A stretch of 64,000 bases of DNA from Dyadobacter chenhuakuii (GTDB taxonomy: Bacteria; Bacteroidota; Bacteroidia; Cytophagales; Spirosomataceae): contig NZ_CP098805.1 of the NCBI RefSeq assembly GCF_023821985.2, positions 4,278,001-4,342,000 on the forward strand. The letters run 5' to 3'. Positions 50,525 through 60,019 of this stretch are shown here, one piece after another (the stretch's first letter is position 1; each line of letters begins with the position of its first letter). The notes beneath the pieces were generated by a model. It did no database searches, was not told where the DNA came from, and was given only the letters and a program-made list of their open reading frames with translations. The translations under genes and the position numbers were made by a program.

Positions 50525-51076
50525 ATGTCTTATTGCAGCTTCATCAACAACAACATTTCCGAAACGGCTGATTACTTGCTCCATAAGCATTATCACGACA
50601 ATCAATATGGTTTTGATATTACGGATGATGACGAGCTTTTCGGTCGTTTGATTTTGGAAATAAATCAGGCTGGGCTGAGCTGGACATTGATGTTGCGAAA
50701 GCAGGCTGGTTTCAGAAAAGCCTATGATAATTTTTCTATTGAGAAAATCGCGCAATATGACGAGTCGGACCGGGAGCGGCTTTTACTTGACGCTGGAATT
50801 GTCCGCAACAGACTGAAAGTGAATGCAGCGATTGTGAATGCTCAGAAAATATTGGAACTGAAAAAAGATTTCGGGTCATTCAAAGGCTGGATCGAAGCGC
50901 ATCACCCGCTGAGCAAAGAAGAGTGGATCAAGCTTTTCAAGAAAACATTCAAATTCACCGGCGGCGAAATCGTGAATGAATTCCTCATGAGCACGGGTTA
51001 TCTGCCCGGCGCACACGACGCAGATTGTCCGATTTATAAAAAGGTCAAATTAATTGAAGCGACTCAAAAGGCCTGA
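50525..51076 (+). CDS. tag: DNA-3-methyladenine glycosylase I (Tag-like)
   Basis: Tag removes 3-methyladenine from alkylated DNA. The 183-residue protein matches E. coli Tag in its key sites: the N-terminal zinc Cys (C4), a histidine in the YHDNQYG motif (family YHDxEWG), the catalytic-pocket Glu in LEINQAGLSWTLML (about 40-53), and the C-terminal zinc pair H-x3-C in AHDADC. Changes in the YHDxEWG region are mild. The stop codon directly abuts the stop of the convergent phosphodiesterase gene (1 bp apart), so there is no room for a terminator. Confidence 0.9.
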   Translation: MSYCSFINNNISETADYLLHKHYHDNQYGFDITDDDELFGRLILEINQAGLSWTLMLRKQAGFRKAYDNFSIEKIAQYDESDRERLLLDAGIVRNRLKVNAAIVNAQKILELKKDFGSFKGWIEAHHPLSKEEWIKLFKKTFKFTGGEIVNEFLMSTGYLPGAHDADCPIYKKVKLIEATQKA

Positions 51077-51880
51077 TTAATGTAGCCCGGCTTCTTTCAA
51101 ATATTTTACCAAGGCAGCTGGCTGGTCGGTTTGGAATCCCTGAACCTGCTTGGCAACGGCTTCTTTCCAGGAAACAGGCCCTTCGGTTGGACTTTGCACA
51201 TCCAGCCAAACTTGCACGCCAAGCTCATTTGCATTTTTCAAAAGCGATTCATGCGGCAGGTTATCGACGATTTTCAGATGCATTTTGTCCAGGTAACCTG
51301 CCAGCTTTTCCTTGTTATCGATGGTTTTCGGCAAGCTCGATATTAAAGGCACATTCGGAGCAATTTTCGTCCACTCGTGGTAATCGCTTTCCTTATTTAA
51401 ATAAACAACAACCTCCTTCTCCATACCCGCTTCCCTGATTTGCTTCCAGGTTTCAGCCACATTCGCATCTTTGAAGTCGAGATAAATGTTAATGTTGCCT
51501 TTGCAAACGGCCAGCACTTCTCTGAACTCCGGAATTCTATGGGTTTTCTTGTTTCTATTGAAAACCTGCAAATTTTTGACCTCATTCAAAGTCATTGTGC
51601 TGATCTTCCCGGCACCATTTGTGGTCCTGTCCACAGTGGCATCGTGCAGCACAACCAAATGCCCATCCTTGGTCGTCCTCAAATCCACTTCCACATAATC
51701 AGCGCCGGCTTTAATGGCTTCCCTGGCAGCGGCAATCGTGTTTTCAGGAACGGCAACATGGTTTCCGCGGTGCGCAATTACAACGGTTTTATGTTTGGTC
51801 TCTGGTAAAACCTGCTGCGCAACGACGGTAAGCGAGGCAAGAAATGACGAAAAAAGAAGGATTGTGGCTTTTTTGAACAT
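51077..51880 (-). CDS. Periplasmic glycerophosphodiester phosphodiesterase
   Basis: This 267-residue protein has a signal peptide (cleavage probably VVA|QQ) and a GDPD TIM-barrel domain: VIAHRGN with H37-R38, PENTIAA (catalytic Glu near 47), EVDLRTTKDGHLVVLHD with E64, D66 and H79. It hydrolyses glycerophosphodiesters to glycerol 3-phosphate and an alcohol in the periplasm and so could feed glycerol metabolism, for which glpK is present at 58.4 kb. Convergent with tag with no intergenic base. Confidence 0.92.
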   Translation of the reverse strand: MFKKATILLFSSFLASLTVVAQQVLPETKHKTVVIAHRGNHVAVPENTIAAAREAIKAGADYVEVDLRTTKDGHLVVLHDATVDRTTNGAGKISTMTLNEVKNLQVFNRNKKTHRIPEFREVLAVCKGNINIYLDFKDANVAETWKQIREAGMEKEVVVYLNKESDYHEWTKIAPNVPLISSLPKTIDNKEKLAGYLDKMHLKIVDNLPHESLLKNANELGVQVWLDVQSPTEGPVSWKEAVAKQVQGFQTDQPAALVKYLKEAGLH

Positions 51881-51954
51881 GACGGTCTTTATAAAAAAAG
51901 TCTACAAGTAAGATGTATTCTTAACTCATAGACTTATAAAATTTCAACTCAATA

Positions 51955-52872
51955 TTATTGAATTTCGAAGCTCGACAGGTTCACAAAATCCTGCACGCGG
52001 TTATTGATTTCTTCCTGCGTCAGGTTCACAAGTCGCTCTGTCCCAAATTTTTCCACGCAGAATGATGCCATTGCAGATCCGTAAATGACCGCGCGTTTCA
52101 TGTTTTCAAATGAAATGTCATCTGTGCTTGCCAGATAACCGATAAATCCACCTGCAAACACATCTCCTGCGCCAGTTGGGTCAAAAACTTCTTCCAATGG
52201 CAATGCCGGAGCGAAGAAAATGCGGTCGCCCTGGAACAACAATGCGCCGTGCTCGCCTTTTTTGATGATCAATGTTTTCGGGCCCATTTCCATGATCTTC
52301 TTCGCAGCTTTCCGCAACGAATATTCGCCCGAAAGCTGGCGCGCTTCCTCATCATTGATCGTGATCAAATCCACCATTTTCAGAACCGCTTTCAGATCAT
52401 CCATCGCAATGTTCATCCAAAGGTTCATTGTGTCGAGCATAATCAGCTTTGGGCGGCTTTTCATGCGCTCGATAATCACTTTTTGGGTCGCCGGAACTGT
52501 ATTTCCCAACATTAAGAAGGTCGTTCCCTGGTAAGATTCCGGAATGATGGGATCGAAATGTTCCATCACATTCAGTTCCGTAACAAGTGTGTCGCGGGTA
52601 TTCATATCCTCATGATATTTCCCCGACCAGAAGAAGGTTTTTCCTTCTTTTACAATTTCAAGTCCTTCTGTATTAACGCCATGGTCTTGCAAAAGGGAGA
52701 TCATTTCATCCGGGAAGTCGCCGCCGACAACGGCTACGAGATTATTTTCTTTGGTGAAATATGATGCTGCTAGTGTGATGTAAGTGGCCGCACCGCCAAT
52801 AATTTTATCTGTTTTTCCAAAAGGTGTTTCAAGCGCATCGAATGCAACAGATCCTACGGTTAATAAACTCAT
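51955..52872 (-). CDS. PfkB family carbohydrate kinase
   Basis: This 305-residue protein is a ribokinase-fold sugar kinase. The N-terminal GGAATYITLAASYF (about 26-39) and VVGGDFPDEM (about 48-57) form the lid and substrate region; the C-terminal signature DPTGAGDVFAGGFIGYLA (about 238-255) holds the catalytic Asp and the anion hole. It lacks the two-Gly-rich features of a known ribokinase or adenosine kinase, so the substrate is open. Lies downstream of the divergent DUF5618-like gene. Confidence 0.88.
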   Translation of the reverse strand: MSLLTVGSVAFDALETPFGKTDKIIGGAATYITLAASYFTKENNLVAVVGGDFPDEMISLLQDHGVNTEGLEIVKEGKTFFWSGKYHEDMNTRDTLVTELNVMEHFDPIIPESYQGTTFLMLGNTVPATQKVIIERMKSRPKLIMLDTMNLWMNIAMDDLKAVLKMVDLITINDEEARQLSGEYSLRKAAKKIMEMGPKTLIIKKGEHGALLFQGDRIFFAPALPLEEVFDPTGAGDVFAGGFIGYLASTDDISFENMKRAVIYGSAMASFCVEKFGTERLVNLTQEEINNRVQDFVNLSSFEIQ

Positions 52873-53015
52873 AAATAAGTATTGTATTGATTTTAAGATA
52901 GTTTCAAACTGGGCCTTCTATGTAAAAGCGCTGCGAAGATAATCAAAACGCCCGAATAGCGCCCCGGCCCCACGCTATTCTGCCAAACTGTTTAACTCAA
53001 TCATAGGTTATTTGC

Positions 53016-53023
53016 TATTTTTG
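53016..53023 (+). promoter_or_regulatory. Bacteroidota-type -7 element for DUF5618-like gene
   Basis: TATTTTTG at 53016-53023 matches TAnnTTTG exactly, about 35 bp before the ATG at 53058; a TTTA at 52991-52994 may stand at the -33 position. Confidence 0.4.
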
Positions 53024-53057
53024 TAAAATTCACCACTTTCACCACTAACACATTACT

Positions 53058-53444
53058 ATGGAAGCGATCAGCGAAGCCAGAAGGCACATTGACAACGCAA
53101 AAGATTTTTTGAGCAACAATGCAAAGAAGCAGGATGGAATGTATCAGGACAAAAAGTATGTCAAGATTGCCGGACACACAGCATATACAGGCATTTTACT
53201 TGCATTGAATGAATTACTGGGAGAGAAAAACAAGAAAACCCCAAAGAGTGTAGAGTGGTATCAAATGGAACTTAGCAAGGTCGACAAAAGCTTGCTATCC
53301 AAATTTGTAACAGCATACGAAATTCTTCATATCAATATGGGTTACCAGGGAAGCAGAAGTGCTAAAATTGCTTCCGTAGGACTTGAAGAAGCAGAAAAGA
53401 TCATCAAGTGGGTTGAAACCCGGCTTGTGAAGACACAACATTAA
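53058..53444 (+). CDS. DUF5618-like small helical protein
   Basis: This 128-residue protein is almost all helical: EAISEARRHIDNAKDFLSNNAKK, then a central KIAGHTAYTGILLALNELLG segment, then LLSKFVTAYEILHINMGYQGSRSAKIASVGLEEAEKIIKWVETRL. I recognise this as the DUF5618 family found in Bacteroidota, which resembles HEPN/S23-type helical bundles in layout. There is no catalytic RxxxxH motif of HEPN RNases. No membrane segment. Function unknown; it lies directly upstream of cysS (32 bp). Confidence 0.7.
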   Translation: MEAISEARRHIDNAKDFLSNNAKKQDGMYQDKKYVKIAGHTAYTGILLALNELLGEKNKKTPKSVEWYQMELSKVDKSLLSKFVTAYEILHINMGYQGSRSAKIASVGLEEAEKIIKWVETRLVKTQH

Positions 53445-53476
53445 TACAATCAGTTTTTAAGTAAGTAAAAACATAG

Positions 53477-54979
53477 ATGACCGCGCAAACTTTTCAGCCG
53501 CTTAGAATATTCAATACATTGACCCGTAAAAAGGATGTATTTGTTCCTATTGCCCCTCCCTATGTCGGCATGTATGTCTGTGGTCCAACGGTTTATAATA
53601 ATGTACACTTAGGAAATATCCGCACGTTTTTGTCTTTCGACATCCTGTACCGTTACCTCACGCATATTGGCTACAAAGTGCGCTATGTGCGCAACATTAC
53701 GGACGTAGGCCACCTGGTGGGCGATGGGGACGCGGGTGAAGATAAAATTGGCAAAATGGCCAAGCTCCAAAAGCTTGAACCGATGGAGATCGTGCAACGC
53801 TATACCAATGATTTTCACGATGTTTCGGCCATTTTCAATTTAATTCCACCCAGCATTGAGCCTACTGCAACGGGACATTTGATCGAGCAGATTGAGGCGG
53901 TGAAAACTTTGATAGAAAAAGGCGCGGCTTACGAGTCGAATGGCTCTGTGTATTTTGATATCAATAAATATCAGGCAGACGGCAATGAATATGGCAAGCT
54001 TTCAGGCCGCATTATTGAAGATCTTTTAAACGAAACCCGCGAGCTGGACGGACAATCTGAAAAACGTAATCCGCTTGATTTTGCACTTTGGAAAAGGGCG
54101 AGCCCTGAGCACATTATGCAATGGGATTCTCCCTGGGGTATGGGATTTCCGGGATGGCATTTGGAATGTACTTGCATGAGTGCCAAATATTTAGGAAAGC
54201 AATTTGACATTCACGGTGGCGGCATGGATTTGAAATTCCCGCACCACGAATGCGAGATCGCGCAAGGGAAATCGCTTACCAATGAAGAGCCGGTGCGTTA
54301 CTGGATGCACACAAATATGCTGACAGTGAACGGACAAAAAATGTCCAAATCGCTCAATAACTCGTTTTTGCCTGCCGAGCTTTTCTCCGGAAACCACGAT
54401 TTGCTAGAACAAGCTTACAGTCCCATGACCGTGCGGTTCTTCATGCTGCAAAGCCAATATCGCAGCACGCTCGATTTTTCCAATGAAGCATTAAAGGCAG
54501 CGCATAAGGGTTACAAAAAGCTCGCTAACGGACTCAGAAACGCAAAATTGCTTTCCTATATGCCGGAAGAAGGCGTGAGCCCGGACGAGATCAAGAAAAT
54601 TGAGATCGAGAAAGCCATTGACGGATTTTATGGTGCGATGAATGATGACCTGAACACGGCCGTTGCATTTGCGAACCTGTTTAATATGTTGAAATACATT
54701 AATATGCTCAATATGGGCCAGCTGAAATCAGCGGCGCTGGGCGAGGAAACATTCAATGCTTTGAAAAACAACTTCGTCACTTTTTTCGAAGATGTTTTGG
54801 GATTGAAAGAAGAGCTGAACGAAGGTTATGCCATTCTGGACGGCATGTTGAAGCTTTACAAGGAATATAAATTATCCATGAACTACGAAAAAGTAGACGA
54901 AATCCGTTCTTATTTCAAAAACCAGGGACTGGTGATCCGCGATTCCAAAACACGGATCGATTGGGCTTACGAAGAGTAA
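53477..54979 (+). CDS. cysS: Cysteine-tRNA ligase
   Basis: CysRS charges tRNA-Cys. The 500-residue class I synthetase has the zinc/ATP site YVCGPTVYNNVHLGNIRTFLSFD (with HLGN as the HIGH motif), the second zinc region GWHLECTCMSAKY, the HHECEIAQ segment, the KMSKSLNN motif (about residue 287) and a DALR-type C-terminal anticodon-binding domain. The stop is 2 bp before the glutaminyl cyclase start, so the two genes are tightly linked, probably one transcript. Confidence 0.97.
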   Translation: MTAQTFQPLRIFNTLTRKKDVFVPIAPPYVGMYVCGPTVYNNVHLGNIRTFLSFDILYRYLTHIGYKVRYVRNITDVGHLVGDGDAGEDKIGKMAKLQKLEPMEIVQRYTNDFHDVSAIFNLIPPSIEPTATGHLIEQIEAVKTLIEKGAAYESNGSVYFDINKYQADGNEYGKLSGRIIEDLLNETRELDGQSEKRNPLDFALWKRASPEHIMQWDSPWGMGFPGWHLECTCMSAKYLGKQFDIHGGGMDLKFPHHECEIAQGKSLTNEEPVRYWMHTNMLTVNGQKMSKSLNNSFLPAELFSGNHDLLEQAYSPMTVRFFMLQSQYRSTLDFSNEALKAAHKGYKKLANGLRNAKLLSYMPEEGVSPDEIKKIEIEKAIDGFYGAMNDDLNTAVAFANLFNMLKYINMLNMGQLKSAALGEETFNALKNNFVTFFEDVLGLKEELNEGYAILDGMLKLYKEYKLSMNYEKVDEIRSYFKNQGLVIRDSKTRIDWAYEE

Positions 54980-54981
54980 AT

Positions 54982-55980
54982 ATGAAAAAGTTAACATTGT
55001 TATTGTTTGTCTTCGTGCTGGCCTACGGCTGCAAAACCAAAGACAGTTCCGAACAAGCCGCCGAGCAAGCGCCCGCCCTTGTCAAAAGCCCAGCATTCAG
55101 TGAAGATTCAGCTTATAAGTTTGTGCAGAAGCAAGTTGACTTTGGCCCCAGGGTTCCTAATACGAAGCAACACGATGCTTGCGCAGCTTATTTGGCGGCA
55201 ACACTTAAAGGTTACGGTCTGGATGTTATTGAACAAAAATTCAAAGCAAAAACTTACGATAACCAAACGCTCAACTCGACTAACATTATCGGCAGCTTTA
55301 ACCCAAAAGCGCAGAAACGGATTCTGCTGGCCGCGCACTGGGATTCACGGCCTTTTTCTGATCAGGATTCTTTGGTTAAAAACAAACCCGTACTGGCAGC
55401 AAATGATGGCGCAAGCGGCGTTGGAATTTTGCTGGAAGTTGCCCGCGTGCTTTCTACGCAAAATCCATCTCCTGAAATTGGCGTTGACATTATATTTTTT
55501 GATGCAGAAGATTGGGGGAATTCGGAAGTTGCAACTGATGAATACAGCGGCTTTTGCTTAGGTTCCCAATATTGGGCAGCCAACAAACACATTCCAAATT
55601 ACACCGCTCATTTCGGGATTTTGCTCGATATGGCTGGTGCGAAAGGTGCCACATTCTTTAAGGAAGGCTATTCTGTACAAATGGCTGAGCGCTTTGTAAA
55701 TACGGTTTGGAATACCGCAAGCAGAATTGGATACAGCAATTTCTTTATCAACGAAAGAGGCGGTGCAATTACAGACGACCACGTGGCGGTTAACAAAATT
55801 GCAAAAATCCCGATGATCGACATCATTCATACCAAGCCAAATAACATGTCGAAAACATTCTTTGACCAATGGCACACGAATGATGACACGATGGAACACA
55901 TTGATCCTAAGACATTAAAGGCGGTCGGGCAGACATTGATGCAGGTGATTTATCAGGAAGCAGCTGATCAGCCTTTGTAG
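54982..55980 (+). CDS. Glutaminyl-peptide cyclotransferase lipoprotein (M28 fold)
   Basis: Taken from the ATG at 54982, where a lipoprotein signal peptide begins (MKKLTLLLFVFVLAYGC, Cys at residue 17); the product has 332 residues. The M28 fold has zinc ligands in AHWDSRP, NDGASGVG and FFDAEDWG, and a C-terminal WHTNDDTMEHID, which matches the WHTxDDxxxNL block of animal and bacterial glutaminyl cyclases. It should convert N-terminal Gln to pyroglutamate in the periplasm. This fits the Q at +1 of most signal peptides in the window. It starts 2 bp after cysS. Confidence 0.88.
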   Translation: MKKLTLLLFVFVLAYGCKTKDSSEQAAEQAPALVKSPAFSEDSAYKFVQKQVDFGPRVPNTKQHDACAAYLAATLKGYGLDVIEQKFKAKTYDNQTLNSTNIIGSFNPKAQKRILLAAHWDSRPFSDQDSLVKNKPVLAANDGASGVGILLEVARVLSTQNPSPEIGVDIIFFDAEDWGNSEVATDEYSGFCLGSQYWAANKHIPNYTAHFGILLDMAGAKGATFFKEGYSVQMAERFVNTVWNTASRIGYSNFFINERGGAITDDHVAVNKIAKIPMIDIIHTKPNNMSKTFFDQWHTNDDTMEHIDPKTLKAVGQTLMQVIYQEAADQPL

Positions 55981-55982
55981 GA

Positions 55983-58280
55983 TCACATTTTTTTGACGGT
56001 CACCCAGATATTGGAGTTCCGGCCCTTGTCGTCGCTGCACGAAATTTTAACCCGCCCCAGCGGAAGGCTCACAAAAACGCCTTCATGCGGGGCGGATTTT
56101 TGTTTGAGCTTATCATTAATATACCAAAAAACCTCCTGCACGTCATTGGACGTCTGACTAGCGAGCTGGATCTGCTGCGGCTCGTCGGGGCGTAAATAAT
56201 ATTCGCTTCCGTCATTCGGACTCACGATTAATGGCGGCCCTTCATGGAAAACACGTTCACAATCAGGGTTGTGCGGGGGAATTTTTTGGTAAGGGATCTT
56301 TTGGAGCTCATTATAGGCGATCAGTTCGGGAGCCAGATTGGCGTAAGCGCGTTTTTCAAAACCATTTTCAGAAAGGCAGTAAGTGCAGTAAGAAATCTTG
56401 CCCGGCTTATCCGTAAAAACCCACCGCAGATGCTGGCATCTTTTATAAGCCGACACACCCGTAATGTATTGATCTAAAATCTGATGCGTACAAAACTCAG
56501 ATGGAATGTCACCGCTCTCTGCGCACACTTTCCGCAATGAGACATTAGCAGGCGTTTCATACCAGCCTTTGGGCGAGTTGTAATCCAATGCATTGAAAAT
56601 GGAAAACAGCAAAGGCGTAGCCGTGTTTGCGCCGCTCAGCTCGGGAACGCCTTCCCCTGAGAAGTTACCGACCCAAACGCCAATCGTATATCGGCGATTA
56701 TACCCAATACTCCACGCATCCCGTTTTCCATACGAAGTGCCTGTTTTCCAGGCGATTTTGGGTAAATGATAGGTGTTGTCAAAGTTTGTAGGCAAGTCGG
56801 GACGGGTGATCTGGGTCAGAATGTTGGTTAGTAAGTAGGATGCTTCCGGGGAAATGACAGGCGTTCCTTTTTTGTCCAAAGGCGTTTCGGAAGTGTAACG
56901 TAATTTTTTCAACTCCCCTTCATTGGAAAATGCTGCAAATAAGTGGGTTAGCTCTTCCAATGTCACCCCGCAGCCCCCCAGGATCATAGAAAGACCCAGA
57001 TCTTTGGCTTGTTTGTCAATGGTTTTAAATCCTGCTTTCCGCAATTTGGAGATCAAGACGGGCGTGCTTACTTCCTTCAGAATCTTGACTGCCGGAATGT
57101 TTAAAGAATTGGCCAAGGCGAATTCCGCCGTAACCGGACCATTGAAATGCTGATCAAAATTCTCCGGCTCATAACCGCTGAAATTGCTCGGAACATCATT
57201 TACAATTTTTTTCGGAGTGACCAATCCCAAATCAAATGCCGTCCCGTAGAGCAATGGTTTCAGGGTGCTTCCCGGCGAACGCACAGCCCGGACGCCGTCC
57301 ACCTGCCCGCCATCGAACACATCATTGAAATCCGCCGAGCCCACATAAGCCTCCACTTCCATCGTCTCATTATTCACCACCAGCACCGACGCATTGTGAA
57401 TGTTCATCATTTTTCGTCGGTTAATGTAATTTTTAACCTGCTCCTCGATCTGGCTCTGCAATTGAATTTTAAGCTGACTATGGATCACCGGCTCATCCGG
57501 ATTCTCTTTTTTTAATCGCAATGCCAAATGCGGCGCCAGCTTCGGCGCTTGCAGGCGCTTCACCACCAAAGGCTCATTCAACGCATCCTGAATAATGTTT
57601 TTATCAAAAAGCCGCTCTTCCTCAAACCGGCGCAGCCACACATTGCGGGCAGCCACCAAGGCATCGTTACGTGTGCCCGGCCGCAGGCTCGATGGCCGGT
57701 TAGGAACAATGGTCAACGCCGTAATTTCCGACAAACTGAGCAACTGAGGCGGTTTTCCGAAATACAGCAGCGAAGCCGCCTTAATGCCTTCAATGTTGCC
57801 GCCATAAGGGACCAGATTGAGATACATTTGCAGGATCTCGGCTTTGGAATAATGCAATTCCAGCTGAAATGCACGGTGGATTTCGAGGATTTTATTCAGA
57901 TAAGTCCGCCTCCGCGGCTCCATCAGCCGCACAACCTGCATGGTAATGGTTGAAGCGCCGGAAGTTCTGCGGCCCGTAAAAATGTTACGGACGCCAGCGC
58001 GAGCAATGGCGAAAGGATTAACGCCCGGATGATAGTAAAAATATTTGTCTTCCTTATATATCAATGTCTTACGCAGCAGCGGCGTAATTTCCGAAACGCT
58101 GGCATATAAGCGCCACTTGTCTTCTTTACTCAGAAAAGCATGAATCACATTCCCCTTATAATCGGTAACCTGCGTGGCGTAATGGATTTTGGGTTGAAAT
58201 GGAAAGGCGAAATCGAGGATCAGAAACAGGATAACGGCAGACAGCAAAGCCAGTCCTGCTATTTTGAATTTACGCTTCAT
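55983..58280 (-). CDS. pbpC: Penicillin-binding protein 1C
   Basis: PbpC is a bifunctional peptidoglycan synthase. The 765-residue protein has an N-terminal membrane anchor (about 6-26), a GT51 transglycosylase domain with the catalytic Glu E77 in YKEDKYFYYHPG, TMQVVRL and RTYLNKILEIHRAFQLE motifs, a transpeptidase domain with S338-T-L-K341 (SxxK), SLN (near 390) and KTGTSYGKRDAW (KTG), and a C-terminal BiPBP_C-type domain with cysteine pairs. It is convergent with the cyclase gene with 2 bp between stops. Confidence 0.96.
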   Translation of the reverse strand: MKRKFKIAGLALLSAVILFLILDFAFPFQPKIHYATQVTDYKGNVIHAFLSKEDKWRLYASVSEITPLLRKTLIYKEDKYFYYHPGVNPFAIARAGVRNIFTGRRTSGASTITMQVVRLMEPRRRTYLNKILEIHRAFQLELHYSKAEILQMYLNLVPYGGNIEGIKAASLLYFGKPPQLLSLSEITALTIVPNRPSSLRPGTRNDALVAARNVWLRRFEEERLFDKNIIQDALNEPLVVKRLQAPKLAPHLALRLKKENPDEPVIHSQLKIQLQSQIEEQVKNYINRRKMMNIHNASVLVVNNETMEVEAYVGSADFNDVFDGGQVDGVRAVRSPGSTLKPLLYGTAFDLGLVTPKKIVNDVPSNFSGYEPENFDQHFNGPVTAEFALANSLNIPAVKILKEVSTPVLISKLRKAGFKTIDKQAKDLGLSMILGGCGVTLEELTHLFAAFSNEGELKKLRYTSETPLDKKGTPVISPEASYLLTNILTQITRPDLPTNFDNTYHLPKIAWKTGTSYGKRDAWSIGYNRRYTIGVWVGNFSGEGVPELSGANTATPLLFSIFNALDYNSPKGWYETPANVSLRKVCAESGDIPSEFCTHQILDQYITGVSAYKRCQHLRWVFTDKPGKISYCTYCLSENGFEKRAYANLAPELIAYNELQKIPYQKIPPHNPDCERVFHEGPPLIVSPNDGSEYYLRPDEPQQIQLASQTSNDVQEVFWYINDKLKQKSAPHEGVFVSLPLGRVKISCSDDKGRNSNIWVTVKKM

Positions 58281-58384
58281 TTCCGGAATGTGTGTGAGGG
58301 TTCATTTGGCGCTGATTTGTCGCTATCAGGTAATTTTCTCTAATTACTGACTTTATTGCAAAAAAAGCCAATCAAAATACCACC

Positions 58385-59890
58385 ATGTCGAAATACGTAG
58401 CCGCCATTGACCAGGGAACCACGAGTACGCGTTGCATCCTTTTCAATCATCAGGGAAATATTGTTTCAGTAGGACAAAAGGAACACGAACAAATTTACCC
58501 GCATCCGGGGTGGGTGGAGCATAATCCGACCGAAATCTGGAAAAATACATTGGAAGTGATCGCAATAGCGCGAATCAATGTTTCGGCAACGGCGGCGGAC
58601 ATTGCGGCGATTGGGATAACTAATCAAAGAGAAACGACGGTTGTCTGGAACAAGCGCACTGGCAAGCCTTATTATAATGCATTGGTGTGGCAAGACACGC
58701 GCACAACCGAGCTCGTCGCCAAATACGAACGCGAAGGCGGCCTCAACCAGTTCCGCGAAATCACCGGACTTCCTGTTTCCACCTATTTCAGCGGCTTAAA
58801 ATTGAAATGGCTTTTGGATAATGTGGAAGGAATTCGCGAGGACGCAGAAAAAGGCGAAGCGATTTTTGGCAACATGGACACTTTCCTGATCTGGCATTTG
58901 ACAGGCGGAACGCATGGCGACGGCGGCATTCACGTAACGGACGTAACCAATGCAAGCCGCACGCAACTCATGAACCTCAAAACATTGCAATGGGATAAGG
59001 AAATGCTCGCAGCTTACGACATTCCGGAAAATATGCTGCCCGAAATCAAAAGCAGCAGTGAGATTTACGGCTATGTCAACAACGAAATCCTGCCGGGCGT
59101 GCCCGTTGCCGGCGACCTGGGCGACCAGCATGCCGCATTGGTTGGCCAAACTTGCTTCAAACCGGGAATGGCTAAAAACACATACGGCACCGGCTGCTTC
59201 CTGGTGATGAACACAGGTAACGAGCTTAAAACATCGGAAAATGGCTTGCTAACAACCATTGCCTATAAATTTGGCGACAATCCGGTCCAATACGCATTGG
59301 AAGGCAGCGTCGCGGTCACCGGTGCATTGGTGCAGTGGGTCAGGGACAATTTGGGTCTGATCAAAAAAAGCAGCGACATTGAAAAACTGGCAAAAACCGT
59401 CGAAGACAACGGCGGCGCTTACTTTGTGCCCGCATTTTCCGGCTTATATGCGCCTTACTGGCGCAATGACGCCCGCGGCGTGATTGCCGGATTGACAGGT
59501 TATGTGAACAAAGGTCACATTGCCAGAGCAGTTTTAGAGGCAACGGCTTACCAAACTGTCGACGTCGTACGTGCCATGGAACAGGACTCAGGCATCAAGC
59601 TGGCCTCACTGCGCGTGGACGGCGGAATGGTTTTGAACGAACTGCTCATGCAATTCCAATCGGACATTCTGAATACGCAAGTTGTGTCACCCGCTGTGGC
59701 TGAAACCACGGCATTAGGCGCCGCCTACGCCGCCGGCCTGGCCGTAGGTTACTGGAAAAACACCGACGAACTCACCGCCAACTGGGCCATTGCTCACACG
59801 TGGAACCCGGACATGGCTAACGAAACCAGGGATAAATTTTACAAAGGCTGGCAAAAAGCGGTTACCAAGTCGTATGGCTGGATGGATTAG
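58385..59890 (+). CDS. glpK: Glycerol kinase
   Basis: GlpK phosphorylates glycerol to sn-glycerol 3-phosphate. The 501-residue FGGY kinase has the N-terminal [12 protein letters not shown] (about 9-20), [12 protein letters not shown] (about 78-89), the glycerol-contact [25 protein letters not shown] (about 239-250), the [15 protein letters not shown] region, and [20 protein letters not shown] near the C-terminus. A standalone gene here; the periplasmic phosphodiesterase at 51 kb may supply substrate, and no glpF or glpD is adjacent. Confidence 0.97.
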   Translation: MSKYVAAIDQGTTSTRCILFNHQGNIVSVGQKEHEQIYPHPGWVEHNPTEIWKNTLEVIAIARINVSATAADIAAIGITNQRETTVVWNKRTGKPYYNALVWQDTRTTELVAKYEREGGLNQFREITGLPVSTYFSGLKLKWLLDNVEGIREDAEKGEAIFGNMDTFLIWHLTGGTHGDGGIHVTDVTNASRTQLMNLKTLQWDKEMLAAYDIPENMLPEIKSSSEIYGYVNNEILPGVPVAGDLGDQHAALVGQTCFKPGMAKNTYGTGCFLVMNTGNELKTSENGLLTTIAYKFGDNPVQYALEGSVAVTGALVQWVRDNLGLIKKSSDIEKLAKTVEDNGGAYFVPAFSGLYAPYWRNDARGVIAGLTGYVNKGHIARAVLEATAYQTVDVVRAMEQDSGIKLASLRVDGGMVLNELLMQFQSDILNTQVVSPAVAETTALGAAYAAGLAVGYWKNTDELTANWAIAHTWNPDMANETRDKFYKGWQKAVTKSYGWMD

Positions 59891-60019
59891 CATTGATTTA
59901 TTAGTATGCCGGGATTAGCAATTTTAACTTTTTTATAATCTATATAAACTAACCTCTTTCTTGCGCTATCTTAGGTTTAGGCGTAACTTCACGGCTCGAA
60001 AATCAAATTTCAGTGCCTT

